Shown in pieces: positions 1 to 6,025 of a stretch of DNA of 14,929 nucleotides. The notes under the pieces are model-generated. The model was given only the letters and a program-made list of their open reading frames with translations, searched no databases and had not been told where the DNA came from. This DNA comes from Clostridium_AI sp002297865 (GTDB taxonomy: Bacteria; Bacillota; Clostridia; Lachnospirales; Lachnospiraceae). Position 1 is the first letter of the stretch; every line of letters begins with the position of its first letter. A program made the translations under genes and the position numbers. The stretch lies in the NCBI GenBank assembly GCA_937903005.1, contig CALFNR010000165.1, forward strand, positions 1 through 14,929, in the 5' to 3' direction.

Positions 1-706
1 CAATAAGCAGAATAGCACCGAAACCAGCTTTCAATTTTATCGCTGACTGGACCTTCTTATCATTTTCAACTATCCCACGGTACGCACTCTCTGCTGCCGA
101 ATCGCCTTTCATGACAAGTTGAGCCTTTTGGTGTAACTGCTCCGCCTTTAAAAGCCAAAGTCTTGACCAGTATGCTGCATTTGGATTAAACTTTTCTGCA
201 ACAATATAATCTGTCTTTGACCTAAAAAATAATAATGCTTCTACAATAGTTGCTCTATCACCAGTAAAAGAATAATTTTCAATTAGAGAAGCTTTTTTCT
301 TTTCTCCAGGGCTAAGGAAAGGTGTTTTATTATTGGCTACCAATGGCCAAATAAAATAGATTGGCAATGGGATACATAGAGTACATATATTTAATACAAC
401 CCACAAGAGTCGTTTAAATCCATTCCAAGATGGCCAGCCACCTTTATTTGTTTTTGGCTCACTGGCAATGATACTGTCACATTCATCAATTGCATCTGAA
501 AACTCTTTAAACGAATCCGATACCTTAACAGAATCAAACTCATGTCCACACGCTGGACATTTTGCTGTATAGCTTGATAACTTCATTCCACAAGATGGAC
601 AAATAACACCATTTTGTGCAGATTGCCCTTCAACCTTCTTTCCACATTTCGGACAGTATTGTGCGTTATCCTCTAACTTTTCTCCACAGTCAGAACAAAA
701 TGCCAT
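1..706 (-). CDS. Zinc-ribbon membrane protein, partial (C-terminus beyond left edge)
   Basis: This gene reads leftwards and has no stop before base 1; 235 codons are visible. The first 57 residues hold two tandem zinc ribbons: C4/C7 with C18/C21, and C36/C39 with C50/C53, each a CxxCG-type knuckle. An acidic linker follows. A hydrophobic, tryptophan- and proline-rich stretch at about residues 100-124 is a probable membrane segment. The rest is a charged, helical soluble part, and the visible protein ends in a new hydrophobic run (AGFGAILLI). Proteins of this build, with N-terminal zinc ribbons and one or two membrane helices, are common and mostly uncharacterised in Firmicutes. I cannot assign a function. 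The ATG at 706 has a perfect AGGAGG at 715-720. It has its own promoter and is separated from the biotin operon by about 240 bp. Confidence 0.85.
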   Translation of the reverse strand, partial: MAFCSDCGEKLEDNAQYCPKCGKKVEGQSAQNGVICPSCGMKLSSYTAKCPACGHEFDSVKVSDSFKEFSDAIDECDSIIASEPKTNKGGWPSWNGFKRLLWVVLNICTLCIPLPIYFIWPLVANNKTPFLSPGEKKKASLIENYSFTGDRATIVEALLFFRSKTDYIVAEKFNPNAAYWSRLWLLKAEQLHQKAQLVMKGDSAAESAYRGIVENDKKVQSAIKLKAGFGAILLI

Positions 707-737
707 TTTTATTTCCTCCTATATTCATGTTATTGTA

Positions 738-760
738 TACTATATATTACATATATAGTA
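738..760. repeat. AT-rich perfect inverted repeat in the leader of the zinc-ribbon gene
   Basis: Ten-base arms (TACTATATAT and its complement) flank a 3-base centre. The repeat starts just downstream of the predicted transcription start. It could be an operator for a repressor or a weak RNA hairpin. Because it is pure A/T apart from one C/G pair per arm, chance symmetry is also possible. Confidence 0.5.
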
Positions 761-769
761 CATATTAAC

Positions 770-798
770 ATTTTATCAGTAAGTTGTTATTAATTCAA
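770..798 (-). promoter_or_regulatory. Promoter of the zinc-ribbon gene
   Basis: On the minus strand TTGAAT (793-798) and TAAAAT (770-775) are separated by exactly 17 bases, a good sigma-A match. Transcription would begin near 763, giving a leader of about 57 bases. Confidence 0.6.
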
Positions 799-944
799 TT
801 ACGACTATATAGTTCGCCTATAATAATCTACAAAAGGTATCTTGTCATTTCCTATTGCTCCCATAAATAGGGTGAATTATAAAAAATATCGTCATTTCAA
901 GTATGCAATCTTCTTACAACTTCTTTGTTTTGAGAAAATATCAA

Positions 945-2147
945 TTAATGTTCCACAAACCATGCCTTCATAGTGTCCAACACTTTTATAAGTTCCTCCT
1001 CAGAGATGATATACGGCACCATTGCATATAAATATTTTAAGAAAGGTCTGCTAAACACACCTCTTTCATATGCAAACTGGTGATATCCCTTTAATGTTGC
1101 TTCCTCTTTTACTTCTATACAAACACAACCTCCCATTATCCTCACTTCGTTTATACGGGGGTCCGAAAAGTTCTCCATTTCCCGGCGGGTAATTTCTTCA
1201 ATTTTTCTAATTTTCTGCATATAATTCTGTGATTCAAATACTTCTATCGACTTAAGGGCTACGCTACATGCCAATGCATTGCCCATAAAAGTTGGTCCAT
1301 GCATGAAAGCATGTTCCGGATTCTCATCGTAAAATCCATTAAAAACTTTTTTACTAGCAACTGTCACTGCATGACCAATATATCCACCAGTAAGAGCCTT
1401 ACCCAAAACTAAAATATCTGGCTGAACAAGATCTGCCACGAAGCGGTTTCCAGTACGTCCAAATCCTGTTGCCACCTCATCAAAAATCAAAAGTACATCA
1501 TATTGATTGCATAGTTCTCTAGCCTTTTCTAGAAAAGCAACATCATACATCCGCATTCCGCCTGCACCTTGTAAAAGAGGTTCCACAATAAAGCAATTGA
1601 ATCGGTCATGATATTTTTCAAATGCCTGCTCAAGTGCTTCAATTTCTGTCGGAATATGTACCACGTATTCACTCTCTCCATATGCCTGCAAAACAAAATG
1701 ATAATCTGCATCATCTCCGACTTCCATCGTTTTAAACGTATCACCATGATAAGCATTTTCTAATGCCAGAATCATCGTCCGTTGTCTTTCTCCTTGATTC
1801 ATATAATATTGCAGCGCCATTTTGAGTGCTACTTCCACAGCTACACTTCCTGAATCAGAAAAGAAAGAATAATTCAAATCACCGGGCAAATAGCTTTGAA
1901 GTTTATCTGCCAATTTTTGAACTGGCTCATGGGTTAACCCGCCTAACATCACATGAGAAAATTTCTCCACCTGTGAAATAATCGCCTCATTCAGCTCTGG
2001 ATGCTTATAACCATGTATCACGCTCCACCAGGACGATACTGAATCAATCAGCTTTTGATTCTCTGTATATAGATAAACACCTTCGGCGTCTACAATTTTA
2101 TAAGGTTTCTTCATTGTTTTCATCTGTTCATATGGATACCAAATCAT
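945..2147 (-). CDS. bioA: Adenosylmethionine-8-amino-7-oxononanoate aminotransferase (DAPA synthase)
   Basis: This is a PLP-dependent class III aminotransferase. BioA converts 7-keto-8-aminopelargonic acid (KAPA) to 7,8-diaminopelargonic acid in biotin synthesis, usually with S-adenosylmethionine as amino donor, in the cytosol. Visible landmarks (counted from the GTG one codon upstream) are the SSWWSVIHGY substrate region near 39-48, SDSGSVAVEVALK near 98-110 for PLP phosphate, AYHGDT near 133-138, the LIFDEVATGFGRTG aspartate (D224) and the GKALTGG catalytic lysine (K251). At about 400 aa it is slightly shorter than E. coli BioA (429). GTG at 2150 directly precedes ATG at 2147; I chose ATG because GGAGG at 2156-2160 then lies 8 bases away. 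It is the last gene of bioY-bioD-bioA, with 15 bases after bioD. No convincing intrinsic terminator follows it. Confidence 0.95.
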   Translation of the reverse strand: MIWYPYEQMKTMKKPYKIVDAEGVYLYTENQKLIDSVSSWWSVIHGYKHPELNEAIISQVEKFSHVMLGGLTHEPVQKLADKLQSYLPGDLNYSFFSDSGSVAVEVALKMALQYYMNQGERQRTMILALENAYHGDTFKTMEVGDDADYHFVLQAYGESEYVVHIPTEIEALEQAFEKYHDRFNCFIVEPLLQGAGGMRMYDVAFLEKARELCNQYDVLLIFDEVATGFGRTGNRFVADLVQPDILVLGKALTGGYIGHAVTVASKKVFNGFYDENPEHAFMHGPTFMGNALACSVALKSIEVFESQNYMQKIRKIEEITRREMENFSDPRINEVRIMGGCVCIEVKEEATLKGYHQFAYERGVFSRPFLKYLYAMVPYIISEEELIKVLDTMKAWFVEH

Positions 2148-2162
2148 CACATTTTCCTCCTA

Positions 2163-2846
2163 TTATTCATAAAGTGATTTCAGCAGTTCAACTGAAATAT
2201 CCAATTCCTTATCATCGTCACTGACACAAGCAATTACCGGTACACCAGTCAAATATTCACACATTTTCAGATTGTCCTCCTGCATGATATCTCCCTTACG
2301 AAAATGATTAAAAATAATCCCCTTTAACGGAATTCCTTTTTCTTTTAAATAAAAAGCAGTCAATCCCACACTATTAATAGTTCCAAGACCTGCATCGGCC
2401 ACAAGCAGTGTCCCTGCCTGACAGGCTTTTATCACATCAGGTAACCATATTTTCGCTTCATCAAAACAAATCGGACACAAAATCCCCCCTGAACCCTCTA
2501 GGGTAACATATTCATATTTTTCACAAACCTCTTTGTATTTTTCTAAAACCTGTTCGAAACGAACTGGATTTCCTTCTATTCTGGAAGCAAGGTGTGGAGA
2601 TACCGCATTCCTATAAACATACGGACACATTTCTTTGAGTGGCTGGCTGACACCAGAGACCTGCTTTACATGCATGGCATCTCCAGGAAGTATTTTTCCG
2701 TCTTCTCCCTCATCATTTCCACTCATTGCTGCCTTATAATACGCTGCAGATACACCGCTTTCTTTCAGCTTTTTCATAATCAGACCTGTAACATAGGTCT
2801 TTCCAATATCTGTCCCCGTTCCTATTACAAAAAGATTTCTACTCAT
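2163..2846 (-). CDS. bioD: ATP-dependent dethiobiotin synthetase
   Basis: BioD carboxylates and cyclises diaminopelargonate to dethiobiotin using CO2 and ATP, the step after BioA. The N-terminus carries the family P-loop GTGTDIGKT at about residues 9-17 of the chosen protein. A following YYKAAMSG segment matches the usual KPV/KPI lysine region, and LEGSGG (about 117-122) matches the EGAGG motif. The length of 227 aa is normal. An in-frame TTG at 2852 exists. I chose ATG at 2846 because GAGGA lies six bases upstream of ATG but would abut the TTG. It sits 19 bases after bioY and 15 bases before bioA, so the three are almost certainly cotranscribed. The downstream partner BioB is not in the window. 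Confidence 0.95.
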   Translation of the reverse strand: MSRNLFVIGTGTDIGKTYVTGLIMKKLKESGVSAAYYKAAMSGNDEGEDGKILPGDAMHVKQVSGVSQPLKEMCPYVYRNAVSPHLASRIEGNPVRFEQVLEKYKEVCEKYEYVTLEGSGGILCPICFDEAKIWLPDVIKACQAGTLLVADAGLGTINSVGLTAFYLKEKGIPLKGIIFNHFRKGDIMQEDNLKMCEYLTGVPVIACVSDDDKELDISVELLKSLYE

Positions 2847-2865
2847 GTTCAATCCTCGCTTTCTT

Positions 2866-3411
2866 TTATAACTTTCCTTCTTTTATAATTGGAATCAGTC
2901 GTTCTCCCAAAAATGCTCCTAAAATACAAAGAATCATATCACCTGGCACTGCCAAAATAAAACAATATAGGAACAGTGACCAGAGTCCGATCGGATTATT
3001 AAGATAAAAGGCACTAATCAGATAGTAGTACACCATTCCTAAAAGATATACGATGAAAAGACCAGCAAAATTAGCTCCTAGCAATCTTAAAAAGCTAGGT
3101 TTGTTTTTTTGATTGGCAATCACTCCTGTAACAAAAGCGCCTGCTGCAAAACCTATGATGTAACCAAAACTTGGCTGAAATATGTATCCGATTCCTCCTC
3201 CTTGTGCAAAAATCGGAAGACCGATAAGTCCTAACAGAATATAAATTCCAACTGCAAGACTTCCTTTCTTTCCGCCAAGCAAAAGTCCAGCTAACATCGT
3301 AAAAAGATATTGCAAAGTAAACGGAACAACTGGTATCGGAACTTTAATAAATGCTCCTACGGCAATTAACGCTACAAACATAGCACATAAAATCATGTCT
3401 TTTGTTTTCAA
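2866..3411 (-). CDS. bioY: Biotin transporter substrate-binding S component of an ECF transporter
   Basis: BioY is the membrane S component that captures biotin and works alone or with the shared EcfA/EcfT energy module. The 181-aa product is strongly hydrophobic with about six membrane segments. It has the characteristic GLIGLPIFAQGGGIGY stretch (about 61-76) followed by QPSFGYIIGF, diagnostic of BioY. The start appears to be TTG at 3411: GGAGGTG at 3420-3426 sits 8 bases upstream of it, whereas the next ATG (3396) would be 23 bases away and would cut into the first helix. It is the first gene of the operon and is directly downstream of a promoter overlapped by a BirA-operator-like palindrome, so biotin repression is expected. 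No ECF energising genes are near. Confidence 0.93.
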   Translation of the reverse strand: MKTKDMILCAMFVALIAVGAFIKVPIPVVPFTLQYLFTMLAGLLLGGKKGSLAVGIYILLGLIGLPIFAQGGGIGYIFQPSFGYIIGFAAGAFVTGVIANQKNKPSFLRLLGANFAGLFIVYLLGMVYYYLISAFYLNNPIGLWSLFLYCFILAVPGDMILCILGAFLGERLIPIIKEGKL

Positions 3412-3434
3412 TTATTTTTCACCTCCGATGTGAA

Positions 3435-3463
3435 ATTCTATCATCTAAGGGAGAAATAGTCAA
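3435..3463 (-). promoter_or_regulatory. Promoter of the bioYDA operon
   Basis: On the minus strand TTGACT (3458-3463) and TAGAAT (3435-3440) are separated by 17 bases. The expected start near 3428 would give an unusually short leader, with the ribosome site GGAGGTG at 3420-3426 almost at the 5' end. The -35 box lies inside the adjoining palindrome. Confidence 0.75.
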
Positions 3464-3492
3464 CCTTTCTCTTTCGAAAGGTTGACTATTTC
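3453..3492. promoter_or_regulatory. BirA-type biotin operator (perfect inverted repeat)
   Basis: Perfect 17-base arms (3453-3469 and 3476-3492) surround a 6-base centre. Read as BirA half-sites, TAGTCAACC and GGTTGACTA are separated by 14 bases. This resembles the known Gram-positive BirA operator pattern of GTTAACC and GGTTAAC half-sites with a 14-15 base gap. The promoter-proximal half-site contains the -35 hexamer of the bio promoter, so bound BirA-biotinyl-AMP should block RNA polymerase. The regulator identity is inference from position and pattern. Confidence 0.75.
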
Positions 3493-3543
3493 TTCGCAAT
3501 TTATATTACTGTAAATTCCATAGTTTTTTCGGAATAATTGCTT

Positions 3544-3666
3544 TTAAGGCAACAGCCACTCCTTGGCATCTTCTAATCCAGCACAAAAGCCTAGTTCGAA
3601 CCCTTTTCCTAGTAACTCCTGCTTGAATATCCGTTTGCTTTTTCTATAAACATTGTCTAATTTCAT
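3544..3666 (-). CDS. Possible small ORF, 40 aa, unknown function
   Basis: The ORF starts at ATG 3666 with an AAGGAG sequence four bases upstream and encodes 40 residues. The N-terminal half is basic (KLDNVYRKSKRIFKQELL), followed by GKGFELGFCAGLEDAKEWLLP. I do not recognise a family. It reads toward the biotin operon but stops about 50 bases before the BirA-like operator. No clear promoter was seen upstream. It could be a true small protein or a relic of a longer gene. The stretch 3667-3844 around it holds only a terminator and no other supported gene. Confidence 0.35.
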   Translation of the reverse strand: MKLDNVYRKSKRIFKQELLGKGFELGFCAGLEDAKEWLLP

Positions 3667-3804
3667 GAATCTCCTTCCCTTTTTTCGTTATTTTCCACGT
3701 TTTCATCGCTCCTAGTATAATAAGATGTAGCCAATCAAGACTACTTGAGTAATTAAAATCTTTTCAGCTCATCTTCATAGCATGAATCAAAAATCTGTAC
3801 CTTA

Positions 3805-3838
3805 AAAGGGAACAGATTAAAATTTACCTGTTCCCTTT
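3805..3838 (-). terminator. Terminator after the DUF1292 gene
   Basis: An 11-base stem (AAAGGGAACAG with its complement CTGTTCCCTTT) encloses a 12-base loop just after the stop at 3845. On the minus strand it runs into a short T tract (TTTT). It is a reasonable intrinsic terminator, though the T run is short. Confidence 0.55.
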
Positions 3839-3844
3839 CCAAAC

Positions 3845-4123
3845 CTATCTCAACTGCTCCGAAAAACACTTCGCCGCAATCGCATATTCCTCATCATCCT
3901 CGATATACAAAACGATAGGATTATGCTCCTCATCCTCCTGTACCTCATAAAGCTGATAGCTTTTCGTATAATCCAATTGCTTCTTTCCTATAAGAGGAAG
4001 CATTGCAAAATACTTTTTATTATTCACCTCGAAATAAGAATGAACTCCGTATTCCGCACATGTTCCATCTTCAAATGGAAGTGTCACAATAATATCCTCT
4101 AATTTTGTTCCCATAAAATCCAT
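3845..4123 (-). CDS. DUF1292 domain protein
   Basis: This acidic 92-aa protein shows the DUF1292 layout: an LPFEDGTCAEYGVHSYFEV beta segment, the KKYFAMLPL strand, then an acidic YEVQEDEEHNPIVLYIEDDEEYAIAAKCF tail. Members are widespread in Firmicutes and have no established function. The ATG at 4123 is preceded by GGAGA about seven bases upstream. It lies 52 bases after the recombinase stop with no terminator between, so the two are probably on one transcript, which ends at the hairpin 3805-3838. DUF1292 genes are usually core genes, so finding one behind a recombinase may mean a mobile element inserted beside it or carried a copy. Confidence 0.8.
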   Translation of the reverse strand: MDFMGTKLEDIIVTLPFEDGTCAEYGVHSYFEVNNKKYFAMLPLIGKKQLDYTKSYQLYEVQEDEEHNPIVLYIEDDEEYAIAAKCFSEQLR

Positions 4124-4175
4124 AGCAAGCTCTCCAAACTATTTTTTCTTAAATTCTATAACCTACTGTTAATCC

Positions 4176-5510
4176 CTAACTATTCTTAGACAACAACACC
4201 ACCGTCTCAACGGTACTTTCGTTGTCCCAACAAAGTTCCTGTGTCTCCCTGTCTCCAAAATACACCGGAAAACGGAACTTTATGTGCTTCAGGAATCTGC
4301 CATCTGGCTGCTCCTGCTCGTAAATGCCCACCTGTTCTACAAAGCTGTTAAGAAATTCTTTCTTCTCCAAGTCAGTGAACTTATCATATAGTTTATCAAA
4401 ATATAAAAGAAATTGATAGACGTTTTCTTCTGATATTTTCTGTTGCTGAATATTCAACAGGCGGTTCTTTACTTCCTCTATACTGTTTTCCACGCCTTCA
4501 ATTTCATCATACAGACGATATAATCGTGTTTCCATATCCTGATATTTCTTTTCATAAAATTTATCCATGATATCCAGACTGTCCATCTGCTGTCCAAGCC
4601 TTGCTTTTGCTCCGGTCAGTTGTCGGTGCTGTTTTTCCAGTCCTTCAATCTCTTTTTCTATTTCTTCTGTATCTATTCTTGAACCAATTTTATTCAGAAT
4701 TGCTTCTTCAAATTTAGGATTCTGTACCAGCTTCCGAATAACTTCTTCCACTGCATTGTTAATCTTATCCTCGCTCCATTGTTTACGATATCCACATTTA
4801 TGACCGTCTACCAGGCGACGATGTTTGCAGGCATAATAGAAATAATCCTTATATAAGGTTCCATCTTTCTTTTTCTTCCGATTCACGTTTCCATACATAC
4901 CACTTCCGCATAACGGGCATCTCAATATTCCAGATAAGATATGCTCATGATCCAGACTATGCGTCTTTTCATATTTCACACCTGTTTTTTCCCGTTTTTG
5001 ATGTGCCAGCTCCCAGTCTGTTTCTGAAATGATTCCTTCATGGATACCATCATGAAGCATATAATTTTCCTGCTTTACGATACGATATTCATTTCTTGTT
5101 CCAGAAACTTTCTCATTCTTCCTTCGTCCATAAGCCAGCTTTCCGCTATCTTTAGAGCTGTCAATTCCGTCTTCAACACAGATCAGATTCACCCCAAAGT
5201 CCTGCATTCTTTGCAGAGAATTTAATACATCTGCCGCATTACGACCGAATCTGGAAAGTTTGAACACCAATACAAACTGCACCTCATCTGTGCCATTCTC
5301 GATATTTTCCAACATTCTCTGAAATTCGGGTCTGCCCTCTACGCTTTTTCCAGATTTACCTTCATCTGAATACTCGTTTATAATTTCCATGTTCTGAAAT
5401 TCCGCATATCTCTTAAGTTTTTCTTTCTGAGCGTCCAGACTGTAGCCATCTACCTGCATGGTTGTAGATACTCTGGTATATATATCACACTTAATCTTTT
5501 TACTCTTCAT
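4176..5510 (-). CDS. Large serine recombinase with an internal deletion (probably inactive)
   Basis: Intact relatives are site-specific integrases/transposases of about 530-560 aa; this one is 444 aa. The resolvase domain is present at its start: Y11-T-R13-V-S15 with the catalytic serine S15, SLDAQKEKL at 24-32, DEGKSGKSVEGRPEFQRML, and LSRFGRN (R87, R90). At residues 122-126 the sequence passes from DSGKL, which normally leads into the long catalytic helix, straight into AYGRRKNEKVSGTRNEY, which belongs at the end of the recombinase domain. About 110-130 residues are therefore missing in frame: the long helix and most of the recombinase domain. The zinc ribbon (C198, C201, C228, C239), coiled coil (about 280-365) and C-terminal STVETVVLLSK tail remain. 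The start at 5510 has only a weak ribosome site (GAAGAAA). Promoter and operator-like repeats lie upstream. It is best read as a relic integrase of the surrounding element. Confidence 0.85.
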   Translation of the reverse strand: MKSKKIKCDIYTRVSTTMQVDGYSLDAQKEKLKRYAEFQNMEIINEYSDEGKSGKSVEGRPEFQRMLENIENGTDEVQFVLVFKLSRFGRNAADVLNSLQRMQDFGVNLICVEDGIDSSKDSGKLAYGRRKNEKVSGTRNEYRIVKQENYMLHDGIHEGIISETDWELAHQKREKTGVKYEKTHSLDHEHILSGILRCPLCGSGMYGNVNRKKKKDGTLYKDYFYYACKHRRLVDGHKCGYRKQWSEDKINNAVEEVIRKLVQNPKFEEAILNKIGSRIDTEEIEKEIEGLEKQHRQLTGAKARLGQQMDSLDIMDKFYEKKYQDMETRLYRLYDEIEGVENSIEEVKNRLLNIQQQKISEENVYQFLLYFDKLYDKFTDLEKKEFLNSFVEQVGIYEQEQPDGRFLKHIKFRFPVYFGDRETQELCWDNESTVETVVLLSKNS

Positions 5511-5551
5511 AATTTTCTTCGCAATATAACTCCGTTTTTTGTCCCAACTTT

Positions 5552-5580
5552 ATTTTAGTACTTGTTCCAACTATTTTCAA
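5552..5580 (-). promoter_or_regulatory. Promoter of the recombinase gene
   Basis: On the minus strand TTGAAA (5575-5580) and TAAAAT (5552-5557) are 17 bases apart. A near-identical 11-base direct repeat, AGTTGGAACAA (5563-5573) and AGTTGGGACAA (5539-5549), brackets the -10 box with a 24-base period and may be a regulator site. Confidence 0.6.
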
Positions 5581-5595
5581 TACTTATTTTCCGTA

Positions 5596-5624
5596 TTGAC
5601 GCATTTCTCTGTCAATCGTATAAT
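5596..5624 (+). promoter_or_regulatory. Strong plus-strand promoter upstream of the hairpin repeats
   Basis: TTGACG (5596-5601), 17 bases, then a perfect TATAAT (5619-5624). Its start near 5631 is more than 200 bases before the first ORF on this strand. It lies back to back with the recombinase promoter. An imperfect dyad (GATACAGA with TCTGTTATC, 5632-5653) covers the start region. Confidence 0.6.
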
Positions 5625-5653
5625 TGAAATAGATACAGAATATATCTGTTATC

Positions 5654-5736
5654 AAAATATTGCCTGCCCACCGTTGGCGACTTATAAGTGATCGGTTCGA
5701 AAATATTGTTCGCTTACCGGAAGCGTCTAATAAATG
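5654..5736 (+). repeat. Two tandem diverged 37-base repeats, each able to form a hairpin
   Basis: Units at 5654-5690 and 5700-5736 match at 26 of 37 positions, with a 46-base period. Both begin AAAATATTG and share a central ACCG. In unit 2 CGCTT and AAGCG pair around the loop ACCGG. In unit 1 GCC and GGC pair around the equivalent loop, with one C-G to T-A compensatory change and one G-T to C-G change. This suggests a conserved RNA structure in the transcript from the promoter at 5596. Confidence 0.55.
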
Positions 5737-5778
5737 TCCAGCTTGAAAATTATTTAGAAATTATTTTTGTTTTCGATA

Positions 5779-5807
5779 TTGTGTTTTTATCACACATTGC
5801 ATATACT
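5779..5807 (+). promoter_or_regulatory. Promoter of the 58-aa/GNAT cassette
   Basis: TTGTGT (5779-5784) and TATACT (5802-5807) are 17 bases apart, with a start near 5814. A small dyad, TGTG and CACA around TTTTTAT (5780-5794), overlaps the -35 and could be the site of autoregulation by the antitoxin-like protein. Confidence 0.6.
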
Positions 5808-5847
5808 ATAAATACACAAAAAAGCTAGAAAAAGAGGAGGTGTTAGT

Positions 5848-6024
5848 ATGGCTACTTCAAGTATTACTCATAATTTTGTCGTATCCAATCCAAACAGCGT
5901 AAAGCGTTTTGTCGCAGCGATTGACGAAGCCGACCGTGACCGCACACCAAAGCAGACACTTCCCGGACGTCAGTTAACAAACCCACAGGAAATCTTAGCT
6001 TTAATGTCAAAAAGGAAGAAATAA
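5848..6024 (+). CDS. 58-aa antitoxin-like protein
   Basis: The start ATG 5848 has a perfect AGGAGGTG at 5835-5842. The product has an N-terminal beta-type segment (SITHNFVVSNP), a helix (NSVKRFVAAIDEADRDR), a proline- and basic-rich linker and a C-terminal helix ending in KRKK. The stop is followed after one base by the ATG of the GNAT gene, so the two are translationally coupled. Small proteins in this position before an acetyltransferase often act as antitoxins that neutralise the enzyme and bind the promoter. I infer that role from gene order and size; I do not recognise a named antitoxin family. It is too short to appear in most ORF scans. Confidence 0.75.
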   Translation: MATSSITHNFVVSNPNSVKRFVAAIDEADRDRTPKQTLPGRQLTNPQEILALMSKRKK

Positions 6025-6025
6025 C

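Noticed and set aside
880..944. Intrinsic terminator after bioA
   Set aside because: There is a T-rich stretch on the minus strand, but only weak 4-bp pairings; no stable stem was found.
2592..2888. 98-codon plus-strand ORF over bioD/bioY
   Set aside because: It is antisense to clearly functional bioD codons, has no ribosome site and shows no domain; similar antisense frames over the other genes were dropped for the same reason.
3482..3509. Divergent plus-strand promoter from the other half of the BirA-like palindrome (TTGACT then TATTAC)
   Set aside because: The -10 matches only 4 of 6 and the spacer is 16; there is no plus-strand gene downstream before 5848.
3640..3840. Other short minus-strand frames near the DUF1292 end (one ending VQIFDSCYEDELKRF, another MKTWKITKKGKEIHE)
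   Set aside because: The first has no start with a ribosome site and would read through the terminator hairpin. The second has its AGGAG only two bases from the ATG and is 20 codons long.
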